NCBI GenBank assembly: GCA_022071945.1
Contig: JAJVIN010000046.1
Location: forward strand, 1-64,000
DNA: 64,000 nucleotides
Source of the DNA: Thermoanaerobaculia bacterium
GTDB taxonomy: Bacteria; Acidobacteriota; Thermoanaerobaculia; UBA5066
Reading direction: 5' to 3'
The notes beneath the pieces were generated by a model. It saw only the letters and a list, made by a program, of their open reading frames with translations, did not search any database and was not told the origin of the DNA. Below are positions 49,099 to 58,400 of this stretch, piece after piece. The position numbers and the translations under genes were made by a program. Numbering within the stretch: position 1 is the stretch's first letter; the number at the start of each line of letters is the position of its first letter.

Positions 49099-49434
49099 GG
49101 GCGCCACCGTCAGGGCCGGTAGCACGGGCGGGTGCTCGCTCCACTCCCTGAGCTTCTTGTAGGGATACAGCCCGTCGCTGTGACCGTCGGCCCAGTAGAT
49201 CTGAACGGCGTACCCGCCGATCGGGGTCAGCGCCGCCACCGTGAACGACCTCTCGGTCAAGGGAGCCGTCGGCAGTTTCGCCACCCGTCCCAGAAGGTCG
49301 CGCTCGCCCGCGCACCCCGCGCACGGGCAGAGGCGCCGGACATCCGTCAGCTTCAGGTAGCTCTCTTTTCCGTCTTCCCAGACGATCGCCAGCTCATCCC
49401 CTACCGGCTGCAGCAGCTTCGGAACACCGCTCAC
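49081..49434 (-). CDS. DUF971 (gamma-butyrobetaine hydroxylase N-terminal-like) protein
   Basis: The 117-residue protein matches the DUF971 pattern: WEDGKESYLKLTDVRRLCPCAGC near the start and PIGGYAVQIYWADGHSDGLYPYKKLRE near the end. The CPCAGC cysteines resemble the zinc- or iron-binding part of that fold. Stand-alone versions are linked to iron-sulfur or metal handling in several bacteria, but a precise role is unsettled. A GTG start follows GGAGG by six bases. It lies 25 bases after the next upstream gene and overlaps the convergent exported-protein gene by 18 bases. Confidence 0.88.
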   Translation of the reverse strand: MSGVPKLLQPVGDELAIVWEDGKESYLKLTDVRRLCPCAGCAGERDLLGRVAKLPTAPLTERSFTVAALTPIGGYAVQIYWADGHSDGLYPYKKLREWSEHPPVLPALTVAPSLPVR

Positions 49435-49459
49435 CTGTCTCCTCCCCTTCCCCGGCCCG

Positions 49460-50164
49460 TCACCGGGAACGCCTCACGGCGGACTTCCTCGCCGGCGCCT
49501 TCGGTCTGGGTTTCGGTTTCGTCTCCGGTGGTTCCCCGCACTCCAGATTCAGCAGAATCCTGGCGGCCGTCTCCCCTTCCTCGATGAATGTGACGGGCTT
49601 CGAGACGGTCGGCGCCGAGGTCGGCGTCGCGGGCTTCATGTACACCCCCCGGATCCGCTCCGGCGCCACGAGATCGAGGTCGAGGTCGCGGCTCTCTCTT
49701 CCCTCGAACGGAACCCGGCCCAAGACGTTCTGCCGGCCGTATTCCTCGGCCACCGTGCTCCCGATCTTGAAGTGCAGGTGCTTTTCGACCTCGGACGGGA
49801 GCATCGGGATCTTTCCGGTCACGAAGTCGAGCAGCTTGTTGAGGGCGGCTCCGATGATGGGCCCCATGTCGTTCTGGTAGTAGACGAGGAACCGGAAGTC
49901 GAGAACGTAGACGTCGGGCACATCGAGAGTCTTTCCGAAGAGGGCGTGTTTCTCTTCGTCCGGAAAGAGCTCGGCGGCCGCGACCTTCTGTCCGGCCTCG
50001 ACCGTGAAGCTGACGATGTCCGAGGCGAGGGGGACATCGGGACGGAGGGGGTTGCGAAGCTGGACGACGAGGCCCACCTGCATCGGCCGGGGGGATTCCT
50101 CCGGCCGGCCATTCTTCAAAACGGTGATCTCCGAGAGCCGGAGCGTGAGCTGGGAAGACGCCAT
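49460..50164 (-). CDS. Uncharacterised protein with basic C-terminal tail
   Basis: The 234-residue protein has an N-terminal ~90 residues of beta strands, a middle segment NDMGPIIGAALNKLLDFVTGKIP that may be an amphipathic helix, and a Lys/Arg/Pro-rich C-terminal tail (about 215-234). There is no signal peptide. A good AGGAGG precedes the ATG. It lies between the MacB-like permeases and the DUF971 gene on the same strand. I recognise no family. The basic tail could bind nucleic acid or acidic lipids, which is inference only. Confidence 0.65.
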   Translation of the reverse strand: MASSQLTLRLSEITVLKNGRPEESPRPMQVGLVVQLRNPLRPDVPLASDIVSFTVEAGQKVAAAELFPDEEKHALFGKTLDVPDVYVLDFRFLVYYQNDMGPIIGAALNKLLDFVTGKIPMLPSEVEKHLHFKIGSTVAEEYGRQNVLGRVPFEGRESRDLDLDLVAPERIRGVYMKPATPTSAPTVSKPVTFIEEGETAARILLNLECGEPPETKPKPRPKAPARKSAVRRSR

Positions 50165-50269
50165 CGCAAACCTCCTGTCCAGACCGCTGAACTCGAGTGA
50201 GTCGACATTCTCGCAGAGGCCGGGGGGTCCCGGAATCCGCGTTCAGGGCGTGCCAGGACCTGGCGGCTC

Positions 50270-51547
50270 TTACTCGTAGCGAAGGGCGTCGATCGGATCG
50301 AGTCTGGCCGCCTTCATCGCCGGGTAGATCCCGAAGAAGAGGCCGATCGAGAGGCTGACTCCGAGACCGAGCCCGACACTCCAGAGCGGGGTCTCGGCCG
50401 GGAGAGGGGAGACCGTCCGGATCACGACAGCCGTCAGGAGCCCGAGAGCGACGCCGACAGCACCGCCAAGGCCCGTCAGCGTCATCGCTTCGGTCAGGAA
50501 CTGGAGGGTGATGTCCCGCCTGAGTGCCCCAACGGACTTCCGCAGACCGATCTCCCGGGTTCTTTCCGTGACGGAGACCAGCATGATGTTCATGACCCCG
50601 ACGCCGCCCACGAGGAGCGCGATCGCCGCGACGAAGACGAGAACGCCCGAGATCGCGGCCGTCACGGCCGTCATCTGCTCGATCAGTTTCTCCGAGGTCC
50701 ACACCGCGAAGTCGTTCGCCTTGTTGAAGGGCACTTTTCTCCGCGCCCTGAGGATGTTCGTCCCCTCCTCCACCAGACGCTCGACGAGCTCGGGAGAACG
50801 GGGGATCGTGGCGATGTGAATCGTGTCGCCGCGGGAGTTCTTGATCTGCGGGAAGTACTTGTCGAAGGTCGTGATCGGGATGACGACGATGGTATCCGGG
50901 TTCCCGCCGAACGCGCTCGACCCCTTCTTCTCGAAGACGCCGACCACGAAGACCCGGCGGCCGTTGATCGTGATCGGGCGTCCGAGGGGGTCCTTTCCCT
51001 TGAACAGAGTCTGGACGACGTCCTCGCCGATGATGGCCGTGTCGGTGGCGTGGAGGACGTCGAGCTCGGTGATGTTCCGCCCGTCGCGGATCACCCAGTT
51101 GTTACAGATCGCGTAGTTCTGGTTTCCGCCCGCGACGGTGGGAGCGTTCATCTCCTCGCCATTCCCCTTAACCTTGGGCGCGCCCCAGAAGTAGCGCTCC
51201 GGGGAGACCGCGAGGACCGAGGGCGAGAGCCTCTGGATCGCCTCCGCGTCCTCGACCGTCAGGTCGGGACGGGTCCGTTCCTCCTCCGTGACCCGGTGGC
51301 CGCCCCCGAACCGCGGTTCCCATTTCTGGAACTGGACGAGCGTCGCCCCGAAGGAGGAGAAGGAAGCTTCGGCGTTCCGGTTGAAACCCGTCACGAGCGC
51401 CACCATCCCGATCACGGTCCACGTGCCGATGACGATGCCCACGATCGTCAGGAAGGCCCTGAGCTTGTGGGCCATGATGGCAATGACGGCGAACCGGAGG
51501 TTCTCGGCCAGCACCCTGCGAAGGACGATGTAGATCCGTCTACTCAT
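50270..51547 (-). CDS. MacB/FtsX-type ABC transporter permease (second of pair)
   Basis: The 425-residue protein has the MacB permease plan: one N-terminal membrane helix (AFLTIVGIVIGTWTVIGMVALV), a large periplasmic domain (about 50-300), then three helices with the FtsX signature (NIMLVSVTERTREIGLRKSVGA, and a C-terminal GIYPAMKAARLDPIDALRYE). Unlike true MacB it carries no N-terminal ATPase. Its start overlaps the stop of the similar upstream permease by eight bases. With the adaptor at 52784 it should form a tripartite export or mechanotransmission system, but no ATPase gene is adjacent. Confidence 0.9.
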   Translation of the reverse strand: MSRRIYIVLRRVLAENLRFAVIAIMAHKLRAFLTIVGIVIGTWTVIGMVALVTGFNRNAEASFSSFGATLVQFQKWEPRFGGGHRVTEEERTRPDLTVEDAEAIQRLSPSVLAVSPERYFWGAPKVKGNGEEMNAPTVAGGNQNYAICNNWVIRDGRNITELDVLHATDTAIIGEDVVQTLFKGKDPLGRPITINGRRVFVVGVFEKKGSSAFGGNPDTIVVIPITTFDKYFPQIKNSRGDTIHIATIPRSPELVERLVEEGTNILRARRKVPFNKANDFAVWTSEKLIEQMTAVTAAISGVLVFVAAIALLVGGVGVMNIMLVSVTERTREIGLRKSVGALRRDITLQFLTEAMTLTGLGGAVGVALGLLTAVVIRTVSPLPAETPLWSVGLGLGVSLSIGLFFGIYPAMKAARLDPIDALRYE

Positions 51548-52760
51548 ACCGTAGCGCCTCGATGGGGGCGAGCCGGGCGGCCTTGATGGCGGGGAAGGCC
51601 CCCGCCACGAGGCCCGTGAGCGTCGCCAGGGAGAGCCCCGTGACGATGAGAGAGACCGGGACCCTCGTGGGGAGAGGGGTGAAGGCGTCCACCGAGTAGG
51701 CGATGACCCACCCGAAGAAGACTCCGAGGATGCCTCCGCCGAGGGCCAGGAGCGCGGCCTCGAGCAGGAACTGCCTCCGGATGTCTTTCTTGCGGGCTCC
51801 CAGGGCGAGGCGGAGGCCGATCTCCTTCGTTCTCTCGATGACCGAGACGAGCATGATGTTCGCGATCACGATCGCGCCCACGACGAGGGAGATCGCGCTG
51901 ATGAAAACGAGAAGCGCGAAGGCACCGGCGGAGATGCTGCGCCAGACCGCCTGGATGGCCTCGCTCGTGACGAAAGAGACCGGGTCGGGGCCGTTGGGAG
52001 GCGTCTTGCGCAGCGCCCGGAAGATGACGCGCATCTCGTCCTGGGACGCGGGAACACCCGGCACCCCGCCGCGAGCCTTCACGAAGATCGAGATGTTGCG
52101 GTTGGCCCCAAAGGCCTTGGAGAACGTGTCGCGCGGGATGTAGACGACGTTGTCTTGACTCTGGCCGAGGACGGATCCCTGCTTGACGAGGAGGCCGATC
52201 ACGCGGAAGGGGATTCCGCCGATCTGAACGGTCCGGCCGATCGGGTCGAGGCGGGGAAAGAGCTCGTCGCGGATTTCGGACCCGATGACGGCGACGAAGG
52301 TCCTGTGGGTGTCCTCGGTCTCGGTGAAGAAGCGTCCCAGATCAATGTCGAGGTTCCGCAGGTCCGCCATGTTGGCCGTCACCCCGTTGATGCTGACGTC
52401 TGGGACGCGCCGGGCCCCGAACTTGACGGGACGGTCGATACCGGACTGAGCCCCGATCATCAGGGCGGTCTTCGAGAGACGCTCGACCTGGTCGAGGTCG
52501 CTCTTCTGGATCCTCTTCCTCTTCAGGGCCGCGAGAAAGTCGTCTCGCGACGTGATGATGCCCCAGCGGCTCACGGCGTAGACGTCGGGCGAGAGGCTGA
52601 AGAGCTTGGTGGCGACGTAGTAGTTCAGGCCGGAGATCACCGAGACGACCGCCACGATCGTCATCACGGCGATGATGACCCCGAGGAGAGTCAGGAAGGA
52701 GCGCAGCTTGTGAGCGCCAATCGCCCGCAGGGAAACCGCGAGAAGCTCTCCTGTCAGCAT
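51540..52760 (-). CDS. MacB/FtsX-type ABC transporter permease (first of pair)
   Basis: The 406-residue protein is a paralogue of the next gene with the same plan: helix near 20-45 (FLTLLGVIIAVMTIVAVVSVI), periplasmic domain, and three C-terminal helices with NIMLVSVIERTKEIGLRLALGARKKD and AFPAIKAARLAPIEALRYE. A strong AAGGAGG precedes the ATG, 23 bases after the adaptor stop. The two permeases could form a heterodimer, as in some LolCE- or MacB-like systems. The exported substrate is unknown. Confidence 0.9.
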   Translation of the reverse strand: MLTGELLAVSLRAIGAHKLRSFLTLLGVIIAVMTIVAVVSVISGLNYYVATKLFSLSPDVYAVSRWGIITSRDDFLAALKRKRIQKSDLDQVERLSKTALMIGAQSGIDRPVKFGARRVPDVSINGVTANMADLRNLDIDLGRFFTETEDTHRTFVAVIGSEIRDELFPRLDPIGRTVQIGGIPFRVIGLLVKQGSVLGQSQDNVVYIPRDTFSKAFGANRNISIFVKARGGVPGVPASQDEMRVIFRALRKTPPNGPDPVSFVTSEAIQAVWRSISAGAFALLVFISAISLVVGAIVIANIMLVSVIERTKEIGLRLALGARKKDIRRQFLLEAALLALGGGILGVFFGWVIAYSVDAFTPLPTRVPVSLIVTGLSLATLTGLVAGAFPAIKAARLAPIEALRYE

Positions 52761-52783
52761 GCTCCGCCTCCTTCAGCTCCCCA

Positions 52784-54064
52784 TCAGGACTTCTTCTCGT
52801 CGCGAGGAGCGGTCGAGTTGTCGACCTTCACGCGGTCCCCGATCCGAAGCGAACGGAGAGCCCGGAACGGTCCCGTCACGACCTCCTCGCCGTCCGTGAG
52901 GCCTTCCAGGATCTCGATCGAGAGCTCGGCGGTGATTCCGGGCTTCACCTTCCTGAACTCGACCGTCCCGTCCTTCTTGACGACGAAGACTCCCTCGACA
53001 TCCCTCTTCTTCTCGGCCGCGCCGGGGGCGGGAGTGGGAGTCGGGGCGGGCTTCTTGCCCTTCGCGGGCCGCGCGAGCGTCGATTCGTCCGCGACGACGA
53101 GCGCCGGGATCGGGATTGCCAGCGTCTGCTGCCGCCGGTCGGTCTCGATGGCGGCGGTCGTGGAGAACCCGGGCCGTATGTTCGCCGGGGGGCTGTCGAG
53201 CTGGATCTTCACCTTGAAGTTCACCGCCGAGGAATCGGTGCCGAGCGCGGACTTTGTGATCGGGCTGCCCCCGATCTCCGTCACCGTGCCGTCGAACTTC
53301 TGGTCGGGATAGGCGTCGATCGTCAGCTTCGCCTTTTGCCCCACCTTGACCCTCGGGATGTCGGTCTCATCGACCTCCATCTCGGCCTCGACGACCGACA
53401 TGTCGGAAATCGTCAGGAGGACGGTCCCGGGGTTGTTCATCGTGCCGACGACCGCGTTCTCCCCCGCCTCGACGGGCCGCGCCGTGACGATGCCATTGAT
53501 GGGCGCCTTGAGCGTCGTCTTCGAGAGCGAATCCTTCGAGGCCGCGAGCTGGGCGCGGGCCTGCTCGATCCGCTGCTCTGTCGCCTGCAGCTGGGCCTTG
53601 GCCCCGTCGAGCGCCAGCCGGGCCTTCTGATAGATCTGCTCCGAGCTGATGCTGGCCTCGAAGTTCTTCTTCTCGCGGTTGTAGTCCCGCTCAGCCTGCC
53701 CGAGCGTCGCCCGGTCGGATTCCCGCTGCGCAAAGAGCGCATCGATGGCCGCCTGCTGAGCGCGGGTGTTGGCGTCGTACTGAGCCTTGTCGATCTGGAG
53801 GAGGAAGTCGCCCTTCTTGACGGCGTCGCCCTCGCGAACGGCGAGGACGACGATCTGGCCCATCACCTGAGACGAGATCTCGACCTTCGTCTTCGCCTGG
53901 ACGCGCCCGTTGCAGCTCACGGTGGAGACGAGGTCGGCCTTGGCCGACTTGGTCGTCGTGACTTTCGGGAGGTTGCGGTCTTTCTGGGTGATCGAGGCGG
54001 CAATCACGACCCCGATGACGAGGACGGCAACACCGCCCAGAACCCACTTCAAACGTGAACTCAT
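52784..54064 (-). CDS. HlyD/MacA-type periplasmic adaptor protein
   Basis: The 426-residue protein has an N-terminal membrane anchor (WVLGGVAVLVIGVVIAASI). A split lipoyl/barrel-sandwich domain (GRVQAKTKVEISSQVMGQI and APINGIVTARPVEAGENAV) brackets a long coiled coil (about 100-185), followed by a beta-barrel (GQKAKLTIDAYPDQKFDGTV) and a C-terminal proximal domain with an Ala/Pro/Lys linker. It would bridge the MacB-like permeases and an outer-membrane channel, not encoded here. The ATG at 54064 is preceded by AGGAAGAGGT; nine upstream codons are less likely. Confidence 0.92.
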   Translation of the reverse strand: MSSRLKWVLGGVAVLVIGVVIAASITQKDRNLPKVTTTKSAKADLVSTVSCNGRVQAKTKVEISSQVMGQIVVLAVREGDAVKKGDFLLQIDKAQYDANTRAQQAAIDALFAQRESDRATLGQAERDYNREKKNFEASISSEQIYQKARLALDGAKAQLQATEQRIEQARAQLAASKDSLSKTTLKAPINGIVTARPVEAGENAVVGTMNNPGTVLLTISDMSVVEAEMEVDETDIPRVKVGQKAKLTIDAYPDQKFDGTVTEIGGSPITKSALGTDSSAVNFKVKIQLDSPPANIRPGFSTTAAIETDRRQQTLAIPIPALVVADESTLARPAKGKKPAPTPTPAPGAAEKKRDVEGVFVVKKDGTVEFRKVKPGITAELSIEILEGLTDGEEVVTGPFRALRSLRIGDRVKVDNSTAPRDEKKS

Positions 54065-54152
54065 GACACCTCTTCCTCCGGAAATCGACACGAAACCCCT
54101 CGCGAGGGGTGCAGATCCGGTTACGGTCGCAAAACCGGAAAGGTTTCCAATC

Positions 54153-55067
54153 TCACAGGGAGAAGACCCGGTTTCGACCCTCGGCCTTGGCCCGGTACAG
54201 GGCCCGGTCAGCCTCGTCGACGAGCTCGGCGGGAGACGACCCGGCCGTGCCTTTCGTCGTGGCCGCTCCGACCGAGACGGTCACGCTCTGCTGCTGCGTG
54301 CGCCCAAGAGGCGTTCCCTCGCAGGCCCGCCGAATCCGCTCCCCAACCGTGATGGCGTGGATCTTCTCTGTCATCGGCAGAAGGACCGCGAACTCCTCTC
54401 CGCCTATCCGGGCCGCCATGTCGCCCCGGCGCGCCTGCCGGGCCAGAAGGCGCGCGAATCCCACCAGGATCTCGTCTCCGAATCCGTGGCCGAACGAGTC
54501 GTTGATCGACTTGAAATGGTCGAGGTCGAGGATGAGAAGGGAGAGAGGCCGTCCACTCCTCTGAGCCCGGCTGACCTCACGAGACAGCGACTCCTCGAAG
54601 GCCCGACGATTGGGCAGACTCGTGAGGGGATCCGTCAGCGCGAGACGCTCGAGGAGCTCGTTCTTGGCGGCGAGCTCGGAGAGCGCGCGCACGAGCCGCA
54701 GTCCCGAACGAACCCGGGCAACGAGCTCGTTCGGATCGACCGGCTTGACGAGGTAGTCGTCGGCCCCCGTGTCGAGTCCCGCGACCTTCGAGGCGGTTTC
54801 ACCTCTCGAGGAGAGGATGATCACGTGAGTGAAACGCAGCTCGTCGATCCCCTTGATCAGGCGGCAGAGGGTGAGTCCGTCGAGCCGCGGCATCTCCCAG
54901 TCCGTCACGACCACCTCGGGGCGAAAGACCCGGACCCGCTCCAGCGCCGCCTGGCCATCGGGACAGCTCTCGACCTGAAAGCCGGCCTGGCGCAGGGGAA
55001 TCTCCATCTGCTCCCGGTAAACCGGGTCATCCTCGACGACCAAGACCTGCGCGATGGTTGAAGACAT
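54153..55067 (-). CDS. Response regulator with receiver and GGDEF (diguanylate cyclase) domains
   Basis: The 304-residue protein has a PleD/WspR-like layout. The receiver has Asp13/Asp14, phosphoacceptor Asp56 (VVVTDWEMP) and Lys108 (LVKPV). The GGDEF domain begins [12 protein letters not shown] and has the active motif GGEEF at 222-226. An RxxD inhibitory site (Arg213 to Asp216) lies exactly five residues upstream, so product inhibition by c-di-GMP is expected. It makes c-di-GMP when phosphorylated. No cognate kinase is adjacent. It lies upstream of the adaptor gene by 88 bases on the same strand and just downstream of two tRNA-Ser genes. Confidence 0.93.
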   Translation of the reverse strand: MSSTIAQVLVVEDDPVYREQMEIPLRQAGFQVESCPDGQAALERVRVFRPEVVVTDWEMPRLDGLTLCRLIKGIDELRFTHVIILSSRGETASKVAGLDTGADDYLVKPVDPNELVARVRSGLRLVRALSELAAKNELLERLALTDPLTSLPNRRAFEESLSREVSRAQRSGRPLSLLILDLDHFKSINDSFGHGFGDEILVGFARLLARQARRGDMAARIGGEEFAVLLPMTEKIHAITVGERIRRACEGTPLGRTQQQSVTVSVGAATTKGTAGSSPAELVDEADRALYRAKAEGRNRVFSL

Positions 55068-55123
55068 GGATTCTGGACGCTTCCCGGGAGTTTAAGGGTG
55101 GACCCGCGGGAAGGCGAACGGGA

Positions 55124-55213
<90 letters not shown>

Positions 55214-55225
55214 GGGGGAAACCAC

Positions 55226-55317
55226 TGGCGGACAGGGGGGGATTCGAACCCCCGGTAGGTTTTTAACCCTACGGCGGTTTAGCAAACCGCTGGTTTAAGC
55301 CACTCACCCACCTGTCC
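55226..55317 (-). tRNA. tRNA-Ser (anticodon GCT)
   Basis: The minus strand has acceptor GGACAGG/CCTGTCC, anticodon stem GCGGT/ACCGC with loop TTGCTAA (GCT), a long variable arm (GTAGGGTTAAAAACCTAC), T arm and encoded CCA. It reads AGC/AGU. It lies 12 bases upstream of the other tRNA-Ser, so both are probably cut from one transcript. Confidence 0.95.
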
Positions 55318-55357
55318 GGGTCGAGTCGAGCGAAGGGGGAGTCTAGCGCGGAGCCCC

Positions 55358-55395
55358 GAAAAAGGGAAAGGCCCGGGGGCCGAAGCCCCCGGGCC
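55358..55395 (-). terminator. Rho-independent terminator of the SLH-protein gene
   Basis: On the minus strand GGCCCGGGGGC-TTCG-GCCCCCGGGCC forms an 11-bp stem with a stable TTCG loop, followed by TTTCCCTTTTT. It lies 30 bases past the SLH gene stop and separates it from the tRNA-Ser pair. Confidence 0.9.
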
Positions 55396-55424
55396 AAGGA
55401 AAACCCTCGGCTTGAATAGGCCTC

Positions 55425-58400
55425 CTACGGCGTGGGGACGAGACCCACCATGCGGGCGAGGAACTCTCCGATCTGCGCCCGGCTCACCGTGTCGTAAGGA
55501 CAGAACGCCAGCCCGTTCCCCGGCGTCCCCGCGCACCCCTTCGTCAGACGGTCCGAGTACGCGATGTTCGCCTCGCGCCTCGGCCACCCCGCAACCTTCA
55601 TCCCGGCATCCGCCCATCCGCTGCACGCCGGGTAGGCCTGGCTGCATCCCGGGTCCGTCTCCCCCGTCGTCGACAGGAGCGAGCTCAGAATCGCCGTCTG
55701 CTTCATCCGGTCCAGGAACGTCACGAGCTCCGCCCGGCTCACCGATCCGTCCGGGTTGAAGCACGTCCCCTGTGCGCACGGCACGCCCACCGTGATCCCC
55801 CAAGTCTTGATCCAGTGGATCGCCAGCCAGTTCGGGTGTGCGCACGGCACATCCGGGAAGTCCGGCGTTTCGCACGTCGCCGCCGGCAGCACGGCACTCC
55901 GTGTCCGCCACCACTGGTACGCCTTCGCCAGGTACTCCGCCATCAGCTTCCTCGGCACCGTCGCGTTCGGCGTGAACTGCGGTCCGACTGCCTCCGTGTC
56001 CATGTCCCCTTCCATGATCCCGGCGTCCGCCACTTCCGCCGACGACTCGAAGTAGTAGTCCGCCTCCGTCACGTCCGTGAACGCCCGCACGGAGAGACTC
56101 TGGATCGACCGTCCCTTCTCGATCGCTCCCTCCATCACCCCGACGTCGTACCGCCCGGCCGGCGCCGTCGCGCTCGCCACCAGCGTCGCCGTCAGCAGAT
56201 TCGGGTTCGAGAAGCTGTTCGTGAAGACCGAGGGCGTCAGCGTTCCCGCCGTCGCCCCATCCAGGTCCGTGAAAAGCAGGCTCGATGCCACGAATCCCGA
56301 CCCCGAGAGGCTCAGGTCGCCCGTGAAGCCCCACCGGTTCACATACGCTGGGCTCACCGCCCCGAACGTGACGTTCGACGCGGCCGTCGCAAACGACTGC
56401 ACTGCTGACTCAGAGGGCGCCGACGTCCCGCAGACCGGGACCGCCACGACCTTCCAGAAGTACGTCTGCCCGGGAGCCAGGTCCACCGCCAGGGAGCTCC
56501 TCTCCGCCGGCAGCGCCTCGTATCTCAGAAGGGATTCCGCGCTCGGTCCGAGGTACACGTCAAAGTGTGACACCCCGGGTACCGTGTTCCAGGTCAACGT
56601 CAACGACTTCGGCAGTCCCGTCGCTCGGGCCACCGGGTTCGTCAGGACCGGTGCCGCTCCCGTGAACGCGCACGTCCCCGTCGTCAGCGTCTGGATCCCC
56701 GACGCCACCTCGTTGCACGCGTTTCTCGCCACCACCTTCCAGTAGTAGGTCACGCCCGGCTGCCAGTTCGGAATGAAGGCCTCGAAGTTGTCCACCAGTC
56801 CCGACGCCAGGAGCTTCTCCGGCGGCGTCACCGTGTCGAAGTAGACGTCGTAAGCCGCTCCGCTCGCCGGGTTCCAGGCCACGATCGCCCCCTGGTACCC
56901 CGTCGTCCCATTCGGCGGGTAGAGGCCCGAAGGCGTCGCAGGGGCCACGGCCACCGCCATCGTCTTCGTCCCCACGTTCGGGCATCCGTCCCTCGTCACC
57001 GTCACGGTGAGAACCACGGTTCCCGAGGCCGGCGCGTTGAACGTCACTGTCTGCGCATTCGTCACCGACGTGATCGTCCCGCCGGCGATCCCCCAGGCAT
57101 AGGTCACGCCTGGACCTCCGTCCGGAACCGAGGCCGTGTAGCCGGTCCCGCTGGCGCACAGACCGCCAGGGGCGGTGATCACCGCAGACGCCAGCGGCTT
57201 CACCACGAAGGCGGCAGAGCCGGTCAGGTCGGACGGGAGCGCCGTACAGTTTCCATCAGACAGATCTGTGACCCAGTAGTTCATGTTGAAGGTCGGACTC
57301 ACCTGCCGCGTCGCCGGACTCGCATTGGCGACCTGCACGTAACCGTCGTTCCACTTCAGCGTCCAGGGAGCCACACCCGTCAAGGCCGCGTTGATGGTCG
57401 ACACTGTCCCCGCGCAGACCGTTCCGCCACCCGTCACGGAGGAAGTGGGACGGGAATTCACGTTCACAGTTGCCGAGCCCGTCAGATCCGAGGGAGACGC
57501 CGAGCAACTCGCGTCTGTCAATGCCGTGACGGTATAGACGGTCGTGACCGCCGGCGCCACCGTCCTGACGGCCGGAGAAGCCGTCACTCCAGTCTGAATG
57601 AAGCCGTCCGACCACGTCACCGTCCACGGGGCCGTTCCCGTCAGGGCGGCCTGAATCGTCGCGGGCTGTCCGTTGCAGACGATGCCGCTCCCGCTCACCA
57701 CCGCCGTCGGTGCCGTGCAGAGCACGCAGAGGTTGACGGTCATGACGGCGTCGCCGTACGTCAGACTCTGATCCCATGCGGTGGTCGTCCACGCTGTCGC
57801 ATCCGTCCCGTTGTTCATGTAGACGAACCCGCCGCCCGGATATGCGGATGAAGTGCGGAATCCCCACTGACCCGCCCCCGTTCCCGTATCCTTCGATGCG
57901 CTAGCGAAGATGACGTACTGCGCATTGGCGGCAAGAGGGACCCCACCCGGGATGCTGAACGTCACAGACTCGTAGGTTGCACTTTGCGTCGTGCTCCGCG
58001 GTGCGCTCTCGTACAGATTGGCGCCCGTGGCCTTGGAGCCGTCCCACGCATAGACCTCACCCCTGAAAACCACGGTCGTCGGCAGCTGCATCTGGAACGT
58101 GAACTGCAGGAGGCTCGCACCCGTGGCGGGGGCCGTGATCACCTGGCCGTACGTCGGGGTGACGGGCAGGCCGAACGGGCCGACGGAGTCTGACCCGTTC
58201 CAGCCAGTCTGAGTGTCGATCACCGATCCCCCGCAGAGGACGCGGACCAGTGTGTTGTGCACGAACTCGTAGAACTCGGAGCTGTTGCTGTAGCCCGTTT
58301 CGACGAACATGTTGAGGCCGCCGACGTTCCCCGCGGCGTTGATCGCGAAGAGAGGAATGCCCCCCCCATCATCGGCGAGAACGGTCGCGCCGGCATCAAG

